Positions 23,231 to 30,775 of a stretch of 32,119 bases of DNA are shown piece by piece. The translations under genes were made by a program, and so were the position numbers. Source of the DNA: Nonomuraea terrae (GTDB lineage: Bacteria; Actinomycetota; Actinomycetes; Streptosporangiales; Streptosporangiaceae); NCBI RefSeq assembly GCF_004348995.1, contig NZ_SMKQ01000088.1:1-32119 (forward strand), given 5' to 3'. Numbering within the stretch: position 1 is the stretch's first letter; each line of letters starts with the position of its first letter. A model generated the notes under the pieces. It ran no database searches, had not been told where the DNA came from, and saw only the letters and a list, made by a program, of their open reading frames with translations.

Positions 23231-23323
23231 ACGGCGCGTGCCAGGGCGGCGTCGAGCGTCGCCGCGCTCGCGTCGTCCTGGCTACGTCATGCTGTGCCTC
23301 CCGGACGTCCCAGGTGGGCGTCG

Positions 23324-23446
23324 TCAGCGGCGACGCCTGCGGCGGCGAGCACTCCGCGCGCTGTCGGAGCCGCCGCCGCCTCCCGGGTGCGGGTAGGGGT
23401 CGTACGCTGTGCGGACCCCGAGTCCGAGGTACTGGCGGATCGTCAT
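23324..23446 (-). CDS. Possible 40-residue small ORF with Arg-rich tail
   Basis: An ATG at 23446 follows GGGGGGA at 4-nt spacing. The frame gives MTIRQYLGLGVRTAYDPYPH, a glycine run, then a tail ending in seven Arg before the TGA. Upstream on the same strand TTCAGG and GATAAC, 16 bp apart, could be a weak promoter. It may be a real small protein or the 5' piece of the broken gene at 22977-23230. No homologue is known to me. Confidence 0.3.
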   Translation of the reverse strand: MTIRQYLGLGVRTAYDPYPHPGGGGGSDSARSARRRRRRR

Positions 23447-23607
23447 TGGTCCCCCCGTTATCATGTGCCGGACGTTTTCCTGAACCGGCGCTTCTCTTAT
23501 CGATCGGACACCATCGGCAACCAGCCAGCTATAACGAAACTTCCCCCGATATCCGCATCAGGGAGAATTGACCCAGTCTTTTACCCATGGCGTACCCGCG
23601 CATGTCC
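23447..23607. other. AT-richer spacer in the decay zone
   Basis: This 161-bp stretch is visibly richer in A+T than its surroundings (for example 23510-23580). It holds no recognisable gene. A TTGACC at 23569 and GATAAC-like elements could be fossil promoter parts. Confidence 0.35.
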
Positions 23608-24160
23608 CTAGTCCGCGAGGTCGTGGAGGAGGTCGCGGATCTCGCGGGTGCTCGGGTGGCCGGGGCCATGGCGCTGTTCGAGGTCGGCCAGCAGGGCGCC
23701 GAGGGTGCGACGGGCCGCCGCGTGGTCGCCCGCGCCGAGTTCGAGCAGGCCGATCTGGCGGCGCAGCTCCAGCGTGCGGTCGTCGTCCACGCCGAAGCGC
23801 CGCTCGTCGTCCAGCAGGTGTCTCAGCCGGGCGAGCGCGAGGGCCGTGTCGCCGAGCATGGCCAGGCAGGTGGCCTCCATCATGCGGAACCGCAGGGCCA
23901 GGTCGTCGGCCGGGCCCTGGCGCGCGGCGATGTCGGCGGCCAGCGCGGCGAACTCCGGTGCGGCCCGGCGGTGGTCCCCGGCGAGGAAGAGCGCGTCGGC
24001 CAGGTCGATCCGGAGCGCGATCACCTCGGAGTCGGTCCTGCCGAGTGCCCGGCGGGCGGGCTCCGCGATCCGTCCCAGCACCTCGGCGGCCTGCGTGAAA
24101 CGCGACTCCGCCTTGAGCGCCCCGGCGTCCGCACGCACGAGCGCGATGTCGCCGTGCCGG
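23608..24160 (-). pseudogene. TPR-like tail of a Ser/Thr-kinase-type protein
   Basis: About 180 residues ending at the stop at 23608 consist of helical repeats: RFTQAAEVLGRIAEPARRAL, VIALRIDLADALFLAGDHRR, RFRMMEATCLAMLGDTALAL and LELRRQIGLLELGAGDHAAA. This is the C-terminal repeat region seen in actinomycete Ser/Thr protein kinases that carry TPRs. The kinase domain and membrane parts are absent. The frame stays open upstream to 24426, but there it reads into IS21 transposase sequence, so the open frame is a chimera and its GTG at 24426 is probably not a real start. An intact stand-alone TPR protein is the less likely alternative. Confidence 0.6.
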
Positions 24161-24318
24161 AACTGCGGCGCGGCGGCGGGCCGGGACCGGCTCGCCGAGG
24201 TCTGCCAGGACTGGGGGGCCTGCCTTTCGACGGCGGGCGACGACGGCGAAGGCGCGGTCAGGCTCTCGGTGTCAGGCCGGGACGGCGGCCTTTCGGAGGT
24301 GGGCGGGACGGCGCCGGG

Positions 24319-24676
24319 CTCTTGGAAGCCGGCCGGGACGGCGGTGACGCGGCTGCCCGATGCGAAGGCCTCGCCCGCCGTCAGGGTTCGGTTGCCGATC
24401 CGCCGCCCCTCATCCTCAAGGCCCACCCGTCGATGAGGGCGTCGAGCTCATGGAGACAGGTCACTTTCCGGCACGGGCACCAGGTGGTCGCGGCGGAACC
24501 AGCCGATGTCGCCTCCCCCTCCGCCCCTCTCGTGCGCGCTCCCGAGGCCGGGCCGTCTCTGCCCGGCCCGGCTGCGGAAGCCGGCCACCGGTGCGTCCCC
24601 ACCCGAACTCTTGACGACCCGGGGCGATCGCGGCCTCGAGGTTGTCGTAGCGCACGTTGCCGCGAGGCACCGCATG
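24319..24676 (-). mobile_element. istA: IS21-family IstA transposase remnant
   Basis: Minus-strand pieces in three frames match the C-terminal half of IstA in order: GNVRYDNLEAAIAPG (from about 24664), then GSAHERGGGGGDIGWFRRDH and LVPVPE (the IstA motif GAHEKGGVEGEIGRFRR.HLVPVP), then LHELDALIDGW, then LEDEGRRIGNRTLTAGEAF (from about 24420). Frameshifts separate the pieces. No IstB gene, terminal inverted repeats or target duplication are visible. The remnant starts just after the acetyltransferase stop (24699) and runs into the kinase-type tail. It is dead but marks an old insertion and deletion. Confidence 0.8.
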
Positions 24677-24698
24677 GGGTGGCGCCGCCGCTGACCTG

Positions 24699-25457
24699 TC
24701 AACGGTGCCGGTGCTCACCGTCAGCCTCGGCATGGCGCACGTGCAGATGCCCCTCCGTAGGGAAGACCGGAGGCTGCGGGGGCAGCACGCGCTGAAAGCC
24801 GTAGCCGCATCGCTCGGCGACACGGCATGAGCCGTGATTGTCCGCAGCATGAAACAGCTCGATGCGGGCAAGCCGCAACGGCCCCTGCGCGCTGAATGCC
24901 CACCGAGTCACGGCCTCAAGCGCCCGGGACGCGACTCCCCGCCCCCGAATCTCGGCCGACACCCAATAGCCCACCTCGGCGACACCCGGATCCGCACCGG
25001 TCTTCAGCACGACCTGCCCGGCCAACCGCTCCGAAGCGATCCCCTCGCCACCACCGACCTTTCGCCCGCCACTCCCGAACCCAACCCCGGCTTCCGCCCC
25101 GATCTCCAGCCCGATCTCCGCGTTGCTTCCCGATCTGACCTCCGCCCAGGCACGCGGCCCCGTCTCTCCCGGCGCCTCCTGCCCGGCCTCCTGCCCCAGG
25201 CCCGTCTCCCCCGCCTCACAGCCCGATGCCGCTTCCAGGACGGCGAAGCTGAAGCGGGTGGCGGCGGTCCAGGCCTCGTGCTGGGCCGCGATCCAGTGGC
25301 GGGCGTCGGCTTCGGTGGTGACGAAGGTGGTGAGCCGGCGGCGCAGGACCGGGTCGCGGTGCGCCCGCGCGAGGGCCGCCGCGTCGTCGGCCTGCCAGGG
25401 GCGCAGGCGCAGCGCGGGGGCGGACGCGGTGCCCTTGACGGACAGGACGACGGTCAT
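24699..25457 (-). CDS. GNAT acetyltransferase (RimJ/RimL type) with a long insert
   Basis: This 252-residue protein transfers acetyl from acetyl-CoA to an amine, perhaps a protein N-terminus or an antibiotic. It starts at the ATG at 25457 with AAGGAGGG about 4 nt upstream. The fold is the Acetyltransf_3 type: LRLRPWQADDAAALARAHRD at the start, FSFAVLEAASG (69-79), then after the insert RLAGQVVLK, VGYWVSAEIRGRGVASRALE (acetyl-CoA loop with RGRGVA) and NHGSCRVAERCGYGF. Between beta strands lies a Gly/Glu/Ala-rich insert (about residues 80-143) that ordinary members of about 180 residues lack. The minus strand there is purine-rich and repetitive. Confidence 0.85.
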   Translation of the reverse strand: MTVVLSVKGTASAPALRLRPWQADDAAALARAHRDPVLRRRLTTFVTTEADARHWIAAQHEAWTAATRFSFAVLEAASGCEAGETGLGQEAGQEAPGETGPRAWAEVRSGSNAEIGLEIGAEAGVGFGSGGRKVGGGEGIASERLAGQVVLKTGADPGVAEVGYWVSAEIRGRGVASRALEAVTRWAFSAQGPLRLARIELFHAADNHGSCRVAERCGYGFQRVLPPQPPVFPTEGHLHVRHAEADGEHRHR

Positions 25458-25741
25458 GACCCTCCTTGGCTCTCGGGATGGGCTCGGCGGTCGGGGAGAC
25501 CGCGATCCAGTGTGCGATTTCTGGTGTTCGGTGGGGTTACGTCGCAGCGCGGAAGAACTCGGTCACGACCGGGCCGGCACGTCGTCGGGCACGCCGTGCC
25601 ACTGGCCCGGCAGACTTCGCCCGCGGCAGTCGGGCAGCGCCGCCACCGGGGCGGCCGTGCTGCTCGGTCGGTGCTGCATGCCGCCTCACTCGTACGCCGC
25701 TGTCGTCGGTCATACCGCGCGGGCGCGGAACGCGTCGGCCG

Positions 25742-26125
25742 TCACCAGCGCTCCACGAGGTGCTCGCGGCCGGCGGGCGGATCGTACGGCTCGGGCCAGA
25801 AGTCGGTGACGCGGCTGATCAGGCCCTCGGCGGACAGCTCGAACCACGCGCTCGCGTCCTGCGAGTCGTCGCCGACGCGGGCGTCGAGCCAGGCGGCGGC
25901 GTGACGGCCGTCGGCGACGACGTGACGCACTTTCAGATGCCAGTCACCCGGATAGTCGGTGTTGAACTGGAGATAGGCGGTCTTCCCTCGGATGCGCTCG
26001 CGCGTCTGCGGCATCTCGTAGACCACGTCGTCGGCGAGCAGGGCGGCGAAGGCGGCCCAGTCGCGTCGCTCCGCCGAGTCGACGTAGGCGTGCACGACGC
26101 CGCGGGTGCGGGAGGTCTCGTCCAT
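25742..26125 (-). CDS. SnoaL-like/NTF2-fold protein
   Basis: This 127-residue protein has the small cone-shaped NTF2/SnoaL fold: VVHAYVDSAERRDWAAFAAL, LADDVVYEMPQTRERIRGK, LKVRHVVADGRHAAAWLDAR and ISRVTDFWPEPYDPPAGREH at the end. The closing DFWPEPYD..P.R pattern is typical of SnoaL_2 proteins that act as small hydrolases, isomerases or binding proteins. The ATG at 26125 has AGGG about 9 nt upstream. It diverges from the next gene over 90 bp. The 284-bp gap on its other side (25458-25741) shows nothing I can name. Confidence 0.87.
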   Translation of the reverse strand: MDETSRTRGVVHAYVDSAERRDWAAFAALLADDVVYEMPQTRERIRGKTAYLQFNTDYPGDWHLKVRHVVADGRHAAAWLDARVGDDSQDASAWFELSAEGLISRVTDFWPEPYDPPAGREHLVERW

Positions 26126-26202
26126 GCGCGGAACCCTAACGGCCGCCACCGACGTTTTCCTCACCCGTGTCAGGCCGATCCGGCCGCCGGCGGTGGCCGA
26201 CA

Positions 26203-26208
26203 TAAACT
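26203..26208 (+). promoter_or_regulatory. -10 element for a leaderless transcript
   Basis: TAAACT lies 7 nt before the ATG at 26216, placing the likely transcription start at or next to the start codon. The gene has no ribosome-binding site. No convincing -35 was found. Confidence 0.45.
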
Positions 26209-26215
26209 GCCCGTT

Positions 26216-26767
26216 ATGCGGCGTTTGATCAGTACGGTGGTCGTGGTGGCGGGCGAGGGCGCCGGAGACGTGGTGGCGGGCCTGGAGGGGCTGCACAACG
26301 TACGGGCGATCCCGCGGGGTGATCGGCGGCCGGCCGAGGTGATGGAGCTCGCCGGGCGTTCGCCGGCGACGTACGTGGTGCACGACGCCGACCCGCTGGC
26401 CGACGTCGCCGCGGCATGGACGGCGTTCTTCGACGGTACGGCTCCCACCGGCGCCCTGGAGGTGGCCATCGAGGCGGCGCTGGCCGAGCTGCGCGCCGAC
26501 CGGCTCGTCCTGCCCGACTATTACCTGGTGCTGGACCCCGACGGGATGACGGCGACCTGGCGGCACTGGTGGCTCGGCGTCCTGGCGGGGGCCGCACCCG
26601 TACGGGTGGTGCCCGTGCACGCCTCGGCGTCGGCGGTCGGCCAGGAGCTGGGCCGCCTGACCGCCGGCCGCTGGTGGCCCGCCGACCTGGAGGGCTGGCT
26701 CCGCGGCCTCCCCCTCGTGGTTCCCGACCAGGCCGGTCTCCCCACCTCCGGCATCGCGGTCCCCTGA
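26216..26767 (+). CDS. Conserved-looking hypothetical protein
   Basis: This 183-residue soluble protein has strong coding bias but no family that I recognise. It begins MRRLISTVVVVAGEGAGDVV and alternates short strands and helices: TYVVHDADPLADVAAAW, ALAELRADRLVLPDYYLVLD, WRHWWLGVLAGAAPVRVVPV. The Trp-rich WRHWWLG and WWPADLEGWLRGLP are notable. There are no membrane segments and no Walker or metal motifs. The gene is probably leaderless. A hairpin overlaps its stop codon. Confidence 0.7.
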   Translation: MRRLISTVVVVAGEGAGDVVAGLEGLHNVRAIPRGDRRPAEVMELAGRSPATYVVHDADPLADVAAAWTAFFDGTAPTGALEVAIEAALAELRADRLVLPDYYLVLDPDGMTATWRHWWLGVLAGAAPVRVVPVHASASAVGQELGRLTAGRWWPADLEGWLRGLPLVVPDQAGLPTSGIAVP

Positions 26768-26798
26768 CCGTCCGCACGGGAGCGGCGCCCGCACGGTC
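26766..26798. terminator. Imperfect hairpin between convergent genes
   Basis: GACCGT (26766-26771) pairs with ACGGTC (26793-26798), with an inner CGGG/CCCG pairing. It overlaps the TGA of the upstream gene and could serve as a terminator for both convergent transcripts. Confidence 0.4.
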
Positions 26799-26894
26799 CA
26801 GCACGACCACGGCGGGCAGCGGGGGGCCCGCAAGGACCGCGATCAGCAGCGCGCGGGCGGAGCGATCAGGAGAGGCTGCGCGGTGTGGCGGGAG

Positions 26895-27389
26895 TCACGG
26901 TCGGCTTGAGGCCCGGCCGGTCGTGACGCGCGCGACGAAGCGTCGCACTGTGCGCGGATTCCGCAGCACGTGCAGGTTCGCGTCACCCGCGTGGGCCTCG
27001 ATCGCCGCGAGGAGGAGCGGCCGGCTCCGGCGTCGGTAGGCCCATACCCACCGCCAGAAGTCGGCGCGTTCCCGAGAGCGCCGGATCGCTCGCCAGGCGC
27101 AGCGCCAGAACGAGAAGTCCAGCAGGATGACGGTGTCCGCCGCTCGGAGCCGGACGTCGGGGACGTCGTAGGGCCCGAGGTCGCCGTCCATGATCCAAGC
27201 CTCGGCTCTGACGAGTTCACGTTGGACGGCGGCCCACTGCTCGGGAGGCGTCGCTTCGAGGCCGGGCCGCCAGAAGTGCTCGTCCAGCTCGATGACGGGA
27301 AGCCCGGTGATCAGGCCCAGGCGGGCGGCGAGCGTCGACTTCCCCGAACCGCCACGCCCGAGGATCACGACTCGCTGCACGGCGTCCAT
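26895..27389 (-). CDS. P-loop NTPase, adenylate-kinase-like (FlaR/topology-modulation type)
   Basis: This 164-residue nucleotide-binding protein begins MDAVQRVVILGRGGSGKSTL, with Walker A GRGGSGKST at residues 11-19. GLPVIELDEHFWRPGLEATP follows, then WIMDGDLGPYDV and TVILLDFSFWRCAWRAIRRS. The D-E-H-F-W block and Arg-rich W-x-R helix are typical of the proteins annotated as topology modulation or adenylate-kinase-like kinases. The true substrate is unknown. It starts 25 nt after the stop of the thiolase/crotonase fusion on the same strand, so the two are probably co-transcribed. Confidence 0.88.
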   Translation of the reverse strand: MDAVQRVVILGRGGSGKSTLAARLGLITGLPVIELDEHFWRPGLEATPPEQWAAVQRELVRAEAWIMDGDLGPYDVPDVRLRAADTVILLDFSFWRCAWRAIRRSRERADFWRWVWAYRRRSRPLLLAAIEAHAGDANLHVLRNPRTVRRFVARVTTGRASSRP

Positions 27390-27414
27390 GGTTCCACAGG
27401 CCCATGGCGGGTGG

Positions 27415-29763
27415 TCAGCGGTTGTGCCAGCGGGGTGGGCGGTTCTCGGTCATGGCTCTGAGGCCTTCGGTGGCGTCCTCGGTGAAGAGGGCTTCGTCCA
27501 GGGCCGGGGACGGGTGCGTGACGGCGTCGATCGGATCGGGGATGGCGACGGTCTCGGACATGATCCGGAGTGAGGCGTGCACGGCCGGCGGTGCGGCGGC
27601 CAGGAGGTCCTGGGCGAGGGCGCGGGCGCCTTCCAGCGCGCCGCCCGGTCCTGTCACGCGGTTGACCAGGCCGTGCCGATGGGCTTCGGCGGCGGTGAGG
27701 TGGCGGCCGGTGAGGATGAGCTCGGTGGCGAGCCTGGCGGGCAGGGCGCGTGGCAGCCGGACGAGCCCTCCTCCGGTCGCCACCTGTCCGGCCCTCACCT
27801 GGTCCAGCGCGAAGACGGCGGTCTCGTCCGCGACGACGAGGTGGCAGGCGAGCGCGATCTCGAAGCCGGCCCCCAGGGCGGGGCCGTTGACCGCGGCGAT
27901 CACCGGCTTGGTCATGGCGCGCCGGGCGGTCAGCCCGGCCAGGCCGTTCTTCGGGGCGGGCCGGCCCGTGAGGCCGTCGCCCGCCGAGAACATCCCGCCG
28001 CCCGCCCCCGTGAGGATCGCGACCCACAGGTCCCGGTCGGCGAGGAAGGCGTCGAAGACCTGGTCGAGCTCGTCGTGGGCGGCCGGGTCGAGCCGGTCGA
28101 CGGCGACCTCCAGGACGTGCCCGTCGCGGCGGACCAGCACGTGCGCGTAGTCGTCGCGCAGCACGGCGGGCCGGGGCGGGAACAGCTCGTCCATCCGCGC
28201 GTCGCCGACCGTGACGCGGTTGCCGAAGCCGAAGGAGCGCACGTAGACGCGGCGGCCGACCGGCTCGCCGCTGGTGAGCAGGTCGAGTGCCGCGTCGTCG
28301 CCGTCGGCGGTCCTGGCGAGGAAGCGGCGGCCGTCGACCTTCAGCCGTCCGATGACGATGCCGGTACGCCTGCCGTCGCGCCCGTGCTTGACGGTGTACG
28401 TCTCGATGGTGGCCCAGCCATCAGGACGGGCCGTCTGCTCGACGGCCGGCCAGGAGTCGATCTCGGCCTGCAAGGTCGCGCCGCGGCCGGGCCGCCAGGG
28501 CGCCGGGGTGGTGGAGTAGACCCCCGCGGAGTACTTGCTCAGCATGCCGCCGTTCGCGCCGACCAGCCCGTACGCGCCGGGCTGCGCGCGCATCCGCCCC
28601 ACGATCTCGGCGATGGCGTGCAGCGAGTAGGCGTTGCCTGGTCCGCCGAAGAACGGCAGGCCGCCGGTCACCGTCAGCTCGCGTGAGCCGTCCATGGGCA
28701 GCCCGAGCCCCTCGCAGACGTGGGAGACCGCGATCGGGAAGCAGCTGTACAGGTCGATGGCGGCCAGGTCGTCGGCGTCGATCCCGGCCAGCTCCAGCGC
28801 GTGGCGGGCAGCCATGACGGAGGCGGGGCCCCTGCTGAGGTCGGCGCGTTGCAGCAGGTCGCGTTCGCGCAGGTCGGCGTGGCCGTGCAGGAACACCCAG
28901 CGGTCCCGCAGCACTCCCAGCCGCTGCGCCTCCTCCACGGACGTCAGCAGCACGGCCGCGCCCTGGTTGACCTTCTCGCGGGCCACGAGGTAGCGGGTGT
29001 ACGGGTCGGCGATGGGGCGGTTGCGCTCCGACGGGGTGACCAGCTCCTCCGCCGTGCGCTCGACGGGCGCGGCGGCGTGCGGGTTCGCGGCGGCGATCTT
29101 CGTGAACGGCGCGAACAGGGCGCCCATGCCGGCGGCGTACTCCTCGCGGCTCTGGCCGAGCCGGGCGCGGCGGGCGTTGTCGAACAGGGCGTACTGGGTC
29201 GGGGCGTCGGTGAGCCCGTGCGCGATCAGTGACCGGGAGACGAGACCGGCCAGGCCGTACCCGCGGTCTTCGAGGTCGCCGTCGACGGTCTCGGTGAAGT
29301 CGGGCCGGTCCGCGGCCCCGGCGAGGTGCTGGGCGGTGGAGATCGCCTCGGAGCCGACGATCAGGGCCGCCCGGGCGGCGCCGGCCGCGATCGTCGCGGC
29401 CAGTTCGTTGACCAGGTGCTGCGGCGACTGGCCGCCCACCACCTCGAGGATCGCGCGCCGGGGCGCGGCGCCGATCCGGCCCGCGACGGACCTGGGGTAG
29501 TTCGTGGACCTGCCGAGCGGCGCCCGCGCGGCCGGCATGGAGATCTCGAACTGGCGCACGCCGGCCACGATGTCGACGGCGGCGGCGACCTCGGCGGGGT
29601 CGGCGCCGGTGTCGGCGAGGGCCTCACGCGCGGCGGCCGCACCCAGCTCGACGGCCGACAGCCGCCGGTAGCCGGGCTCGTCGATCCGCTCGGACGCCTG
29701 CCCCGCGCCCACCAGCACCGGCGTACGGGGATCAACACCCTCGAACCGCTCCAAGCCCACCAC
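27415..29763 (-). CDS. TLP1-type thiolase-like protein fused to an enoyl-CoA hydratase domain
   Basis: This protein is about 782 residues. The GTG at 29763 is preferred because TATAAA lies 9 nt upstream and the family start (RFEGVDPRTPVLVGAG) follows at once; an in-frame start at 29859 adds Arg-rich residues. Residues 1-430 form a thiolase-like fold (LIVGSEAIS, IDLYSCFPIAVSHVCEGLGL, VTGGLPFFGGPGNAYSLHAI). Residues 440-525 match the extra C-terminal domain of thiolase-like protein type 1. At the usual nucleophile position it has GGQSPQ and no Cys. From about 535 a crotonase domain follows: oxyanion loop FSAGDGL and GPALGAGFEIALACH with one catalytic Glu kept, while the second Glu position reads Gln (FALDQVRAG). 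It is cytoplasmic and acts on acyl-CoAs, reaction unknown. Confidence 0.88.
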   Translation of the reverse strand: MVGLERFEGVDPRTPVLVGAGQASERIDEPGYRRLSAVELGAAAAREALADTGADPAEVAAAVDIVAGVRQFEISMPAARAPLGRSTNYPRSVAGRIGAAPRRAILEVVGGQSPQHLVNELAATIAAGAARAALIVGSEAISTAQHLAGAADRPDFTETVDGDLEDRGYGLAGLVSRSLIAHGLTDAPTQYALFDNARRARLGQSREEYAAGMGALFAPFTKIAAANPHAAAPVERTAEELVTPSERNRPIADPYTRYLVAREKVNQGAAVLLTSVEEAQRLGVLRDRWVFLHGHADLRERDLLQRADLSRGPASVMAARHALELAGIDADDLAAIDLYSCFPIAVSHVCEGLGLPMDGSRELTVTGGLPFFGGPGNAYSLHAIAEIVGRMRAQPGAYGLVGANGGMLSKYSAGVYSTTPAPWRPGRGATLQAEIDSWPAVEQTARPDGWATIETYTVKHGRDGRRTGIVIGRLKVDGRRFLARTADGDDAALDLLTSGEPVGRRVYVRSFGFGNRVTVGDARMDELFPPRPAVLRDDYAHVLVRRDGHVLEVAVDRLDPAAHDELDQVFDAFLADRDLWVAILTGAGGGMFSAGDGLTGRPAPKNGLAGLTARRAMTKPVIAAVNGPALGAGFEIALACHLVVADETAVFALDQVRAGQVATGGGLVRLPRALPARLATELILTGRHLTAAEAHRHGLVNRVTGPGGALEGARALAQDLLAAAPPAVHASLRIMSETVAIPDPIDAVTHPSPALDEALFTEDATEGLRAMTENRPPRWHNR

Positions 29764-29772
29764 CAGCCACGA

Positions 29773-29778
29773 TTTATA
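29773..29778 (-). promoter_or_regulatory. -10 element for the thiolase-like/crotonase gene
   Basis: TATAAA on the minus strand would start transcription about at the GTG at 29763, again implying a leaderless message. The surrounding 29765-29815 is AT-rich for this genome. Confidence 0.45.
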
Positions 29779-29941
29779 GACGTGTTTCGTCCCAAAAAGT
29801 GCTGAACAACGGGAGCGTAACCGCGTCCGCGAGGCCCGGCAAGCATGATCGGCGGACATTCCCGAACCGGGACCGGTATCAGCCCCGTGCCTCTATCATC
29901 TCTGCCCTCTTCGCAGACCGTTTCCAGGCAGGAGATCCCCA

Positions 29942-30775
29942 GTGAAGCGCATCATCCCCCCGTGCCTGCTCGCCGTCGCCGCCCTGTCGGGCTGCTCGAT
30001 CACGAACGTCGAGCCCGACGAGGGCGGCATCGTCTACGACGCGGGCATGTTCAGCTCCACGACGTTTCAGGAGTGCCTCAGGCCGTCCACCCGCGACGTC
30101 TCGGGGCCGGGCGACGAGGGCTACCGCTATCCGAACGGCCAGCGCACCTACGACTTCTCCGGCCGGGACGAGTCGGAGGGCAGCCAGATCACGTCGGTCA
30201 GCAGGGACGGGCAGGTCATGACGATGTCCGGCGGGCTGACGTTCTACTTCTCCGCCTCCGACTGCAAGAAGCTGCAGTCCTTCCACGAGAACATCGGGAA
30301 GAAGTACGCCGCGTACGAGTCCGACGGCTGGACCAGGATGCTGCAGTTCTACATCGGCAACAGCGTCGAGCGCGCGATGGACGAGGCGACGCTCAAGTAC
30401 GACTGGCGCGACCTCTACGCCGACCCCGCCAAGAAGGCCCTGTGGGAGCAGGACATGGCGAGGCTGACCAACCAGTACGTGGCCGCCCTGACGCAGGGGC
30501 AGTACTTCGAGCGGCTGCAGTTCATCATCCGCCAGCCCGAGCCGCCCGAGGCGATCGTGAACGCCCAGACCGAGACGCAGGCGGCACAGGAGCGGCAGAA
30601 GGCCCAGGAGGCGGAGAACACCCGCGCGCTGACCGAGCTGAAGTCGCTGGAGCAGCTGGCGAAGGTGCTCGGGCCGCAGGGCGCGATCCTCTACAAGGCC
30701 ATCCAGGACGGCAAGGTCTCGATCGTCCCGGTGCCGACGGGCAGCGCCGTGAACGTCACACCGAACAACCAGTGA
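29942..30775 (+). CDS. Lipoprotein with an SPFH/Band 7-like region
   Basis: This 277-residue exported protein has a lipoprotein signal ending in LSGC with Cys18. The start is GTG at 29942, with AGGAG about 8 nt upstream. The mature part begins VEPDEGGIVYDAGMFSSTTF, like the strand that opens SPFH domains (P-x-E-x-G-I-V). It continues with a beta-rich section and then a helix-rich C-terminus: GQYFERLQFIIRQPEPPEAI and a Gln/Glu/Ala coiled coil (about 210-245), ending in SIVPVPTGSAVNVTP. The overall order resembles stomatin/flotillin-type proteins but with a lipid anchor on the outside face instead of a membrane hairpin. Function is unknown. Its end overlaps the convergent hydrolase gene by 20 nt. 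Confidence 0.82.
   Translation: MKRIIPPCLLAVAALSGCSITNVEPDEGGIVYDAGMFSSTTFQECLRPSTRDVSGPGDEGYRYPNGQRTYDFSGRDESEGSQITSVSRDGQVMTMSGGLTFYFSASDCKKLQSFHENIGKKYAAYESDGWTRMLQFYIGNSVERAMDEATLKYDWRDLYADPAKKALWEQDMARLTNQYVAALTQGQYFERLQFIIRQPEPPEAIVNAQTETQAAQERQKAQEAENTRALTELKSLEQLAKVLGPQGAILYKAIQDGKVSIVPVPTGSAVNVTPNNQ

Noticed and set aside
24427..24698. Small hypothetical genes between the acetyltransferase and the TPR frame
   Set aside because: The protein-like pieces align in order with IS21 IstA, so they are one transposase remnant rather than separate genes.
26768..26894. Short minus-strand piece reading like ALLIAVLAGPPLPAVVVLD
   Set aside because: It looks protein-like but is too short, has no start or stop context and lies between convergent genes; not enough to call a remnant.
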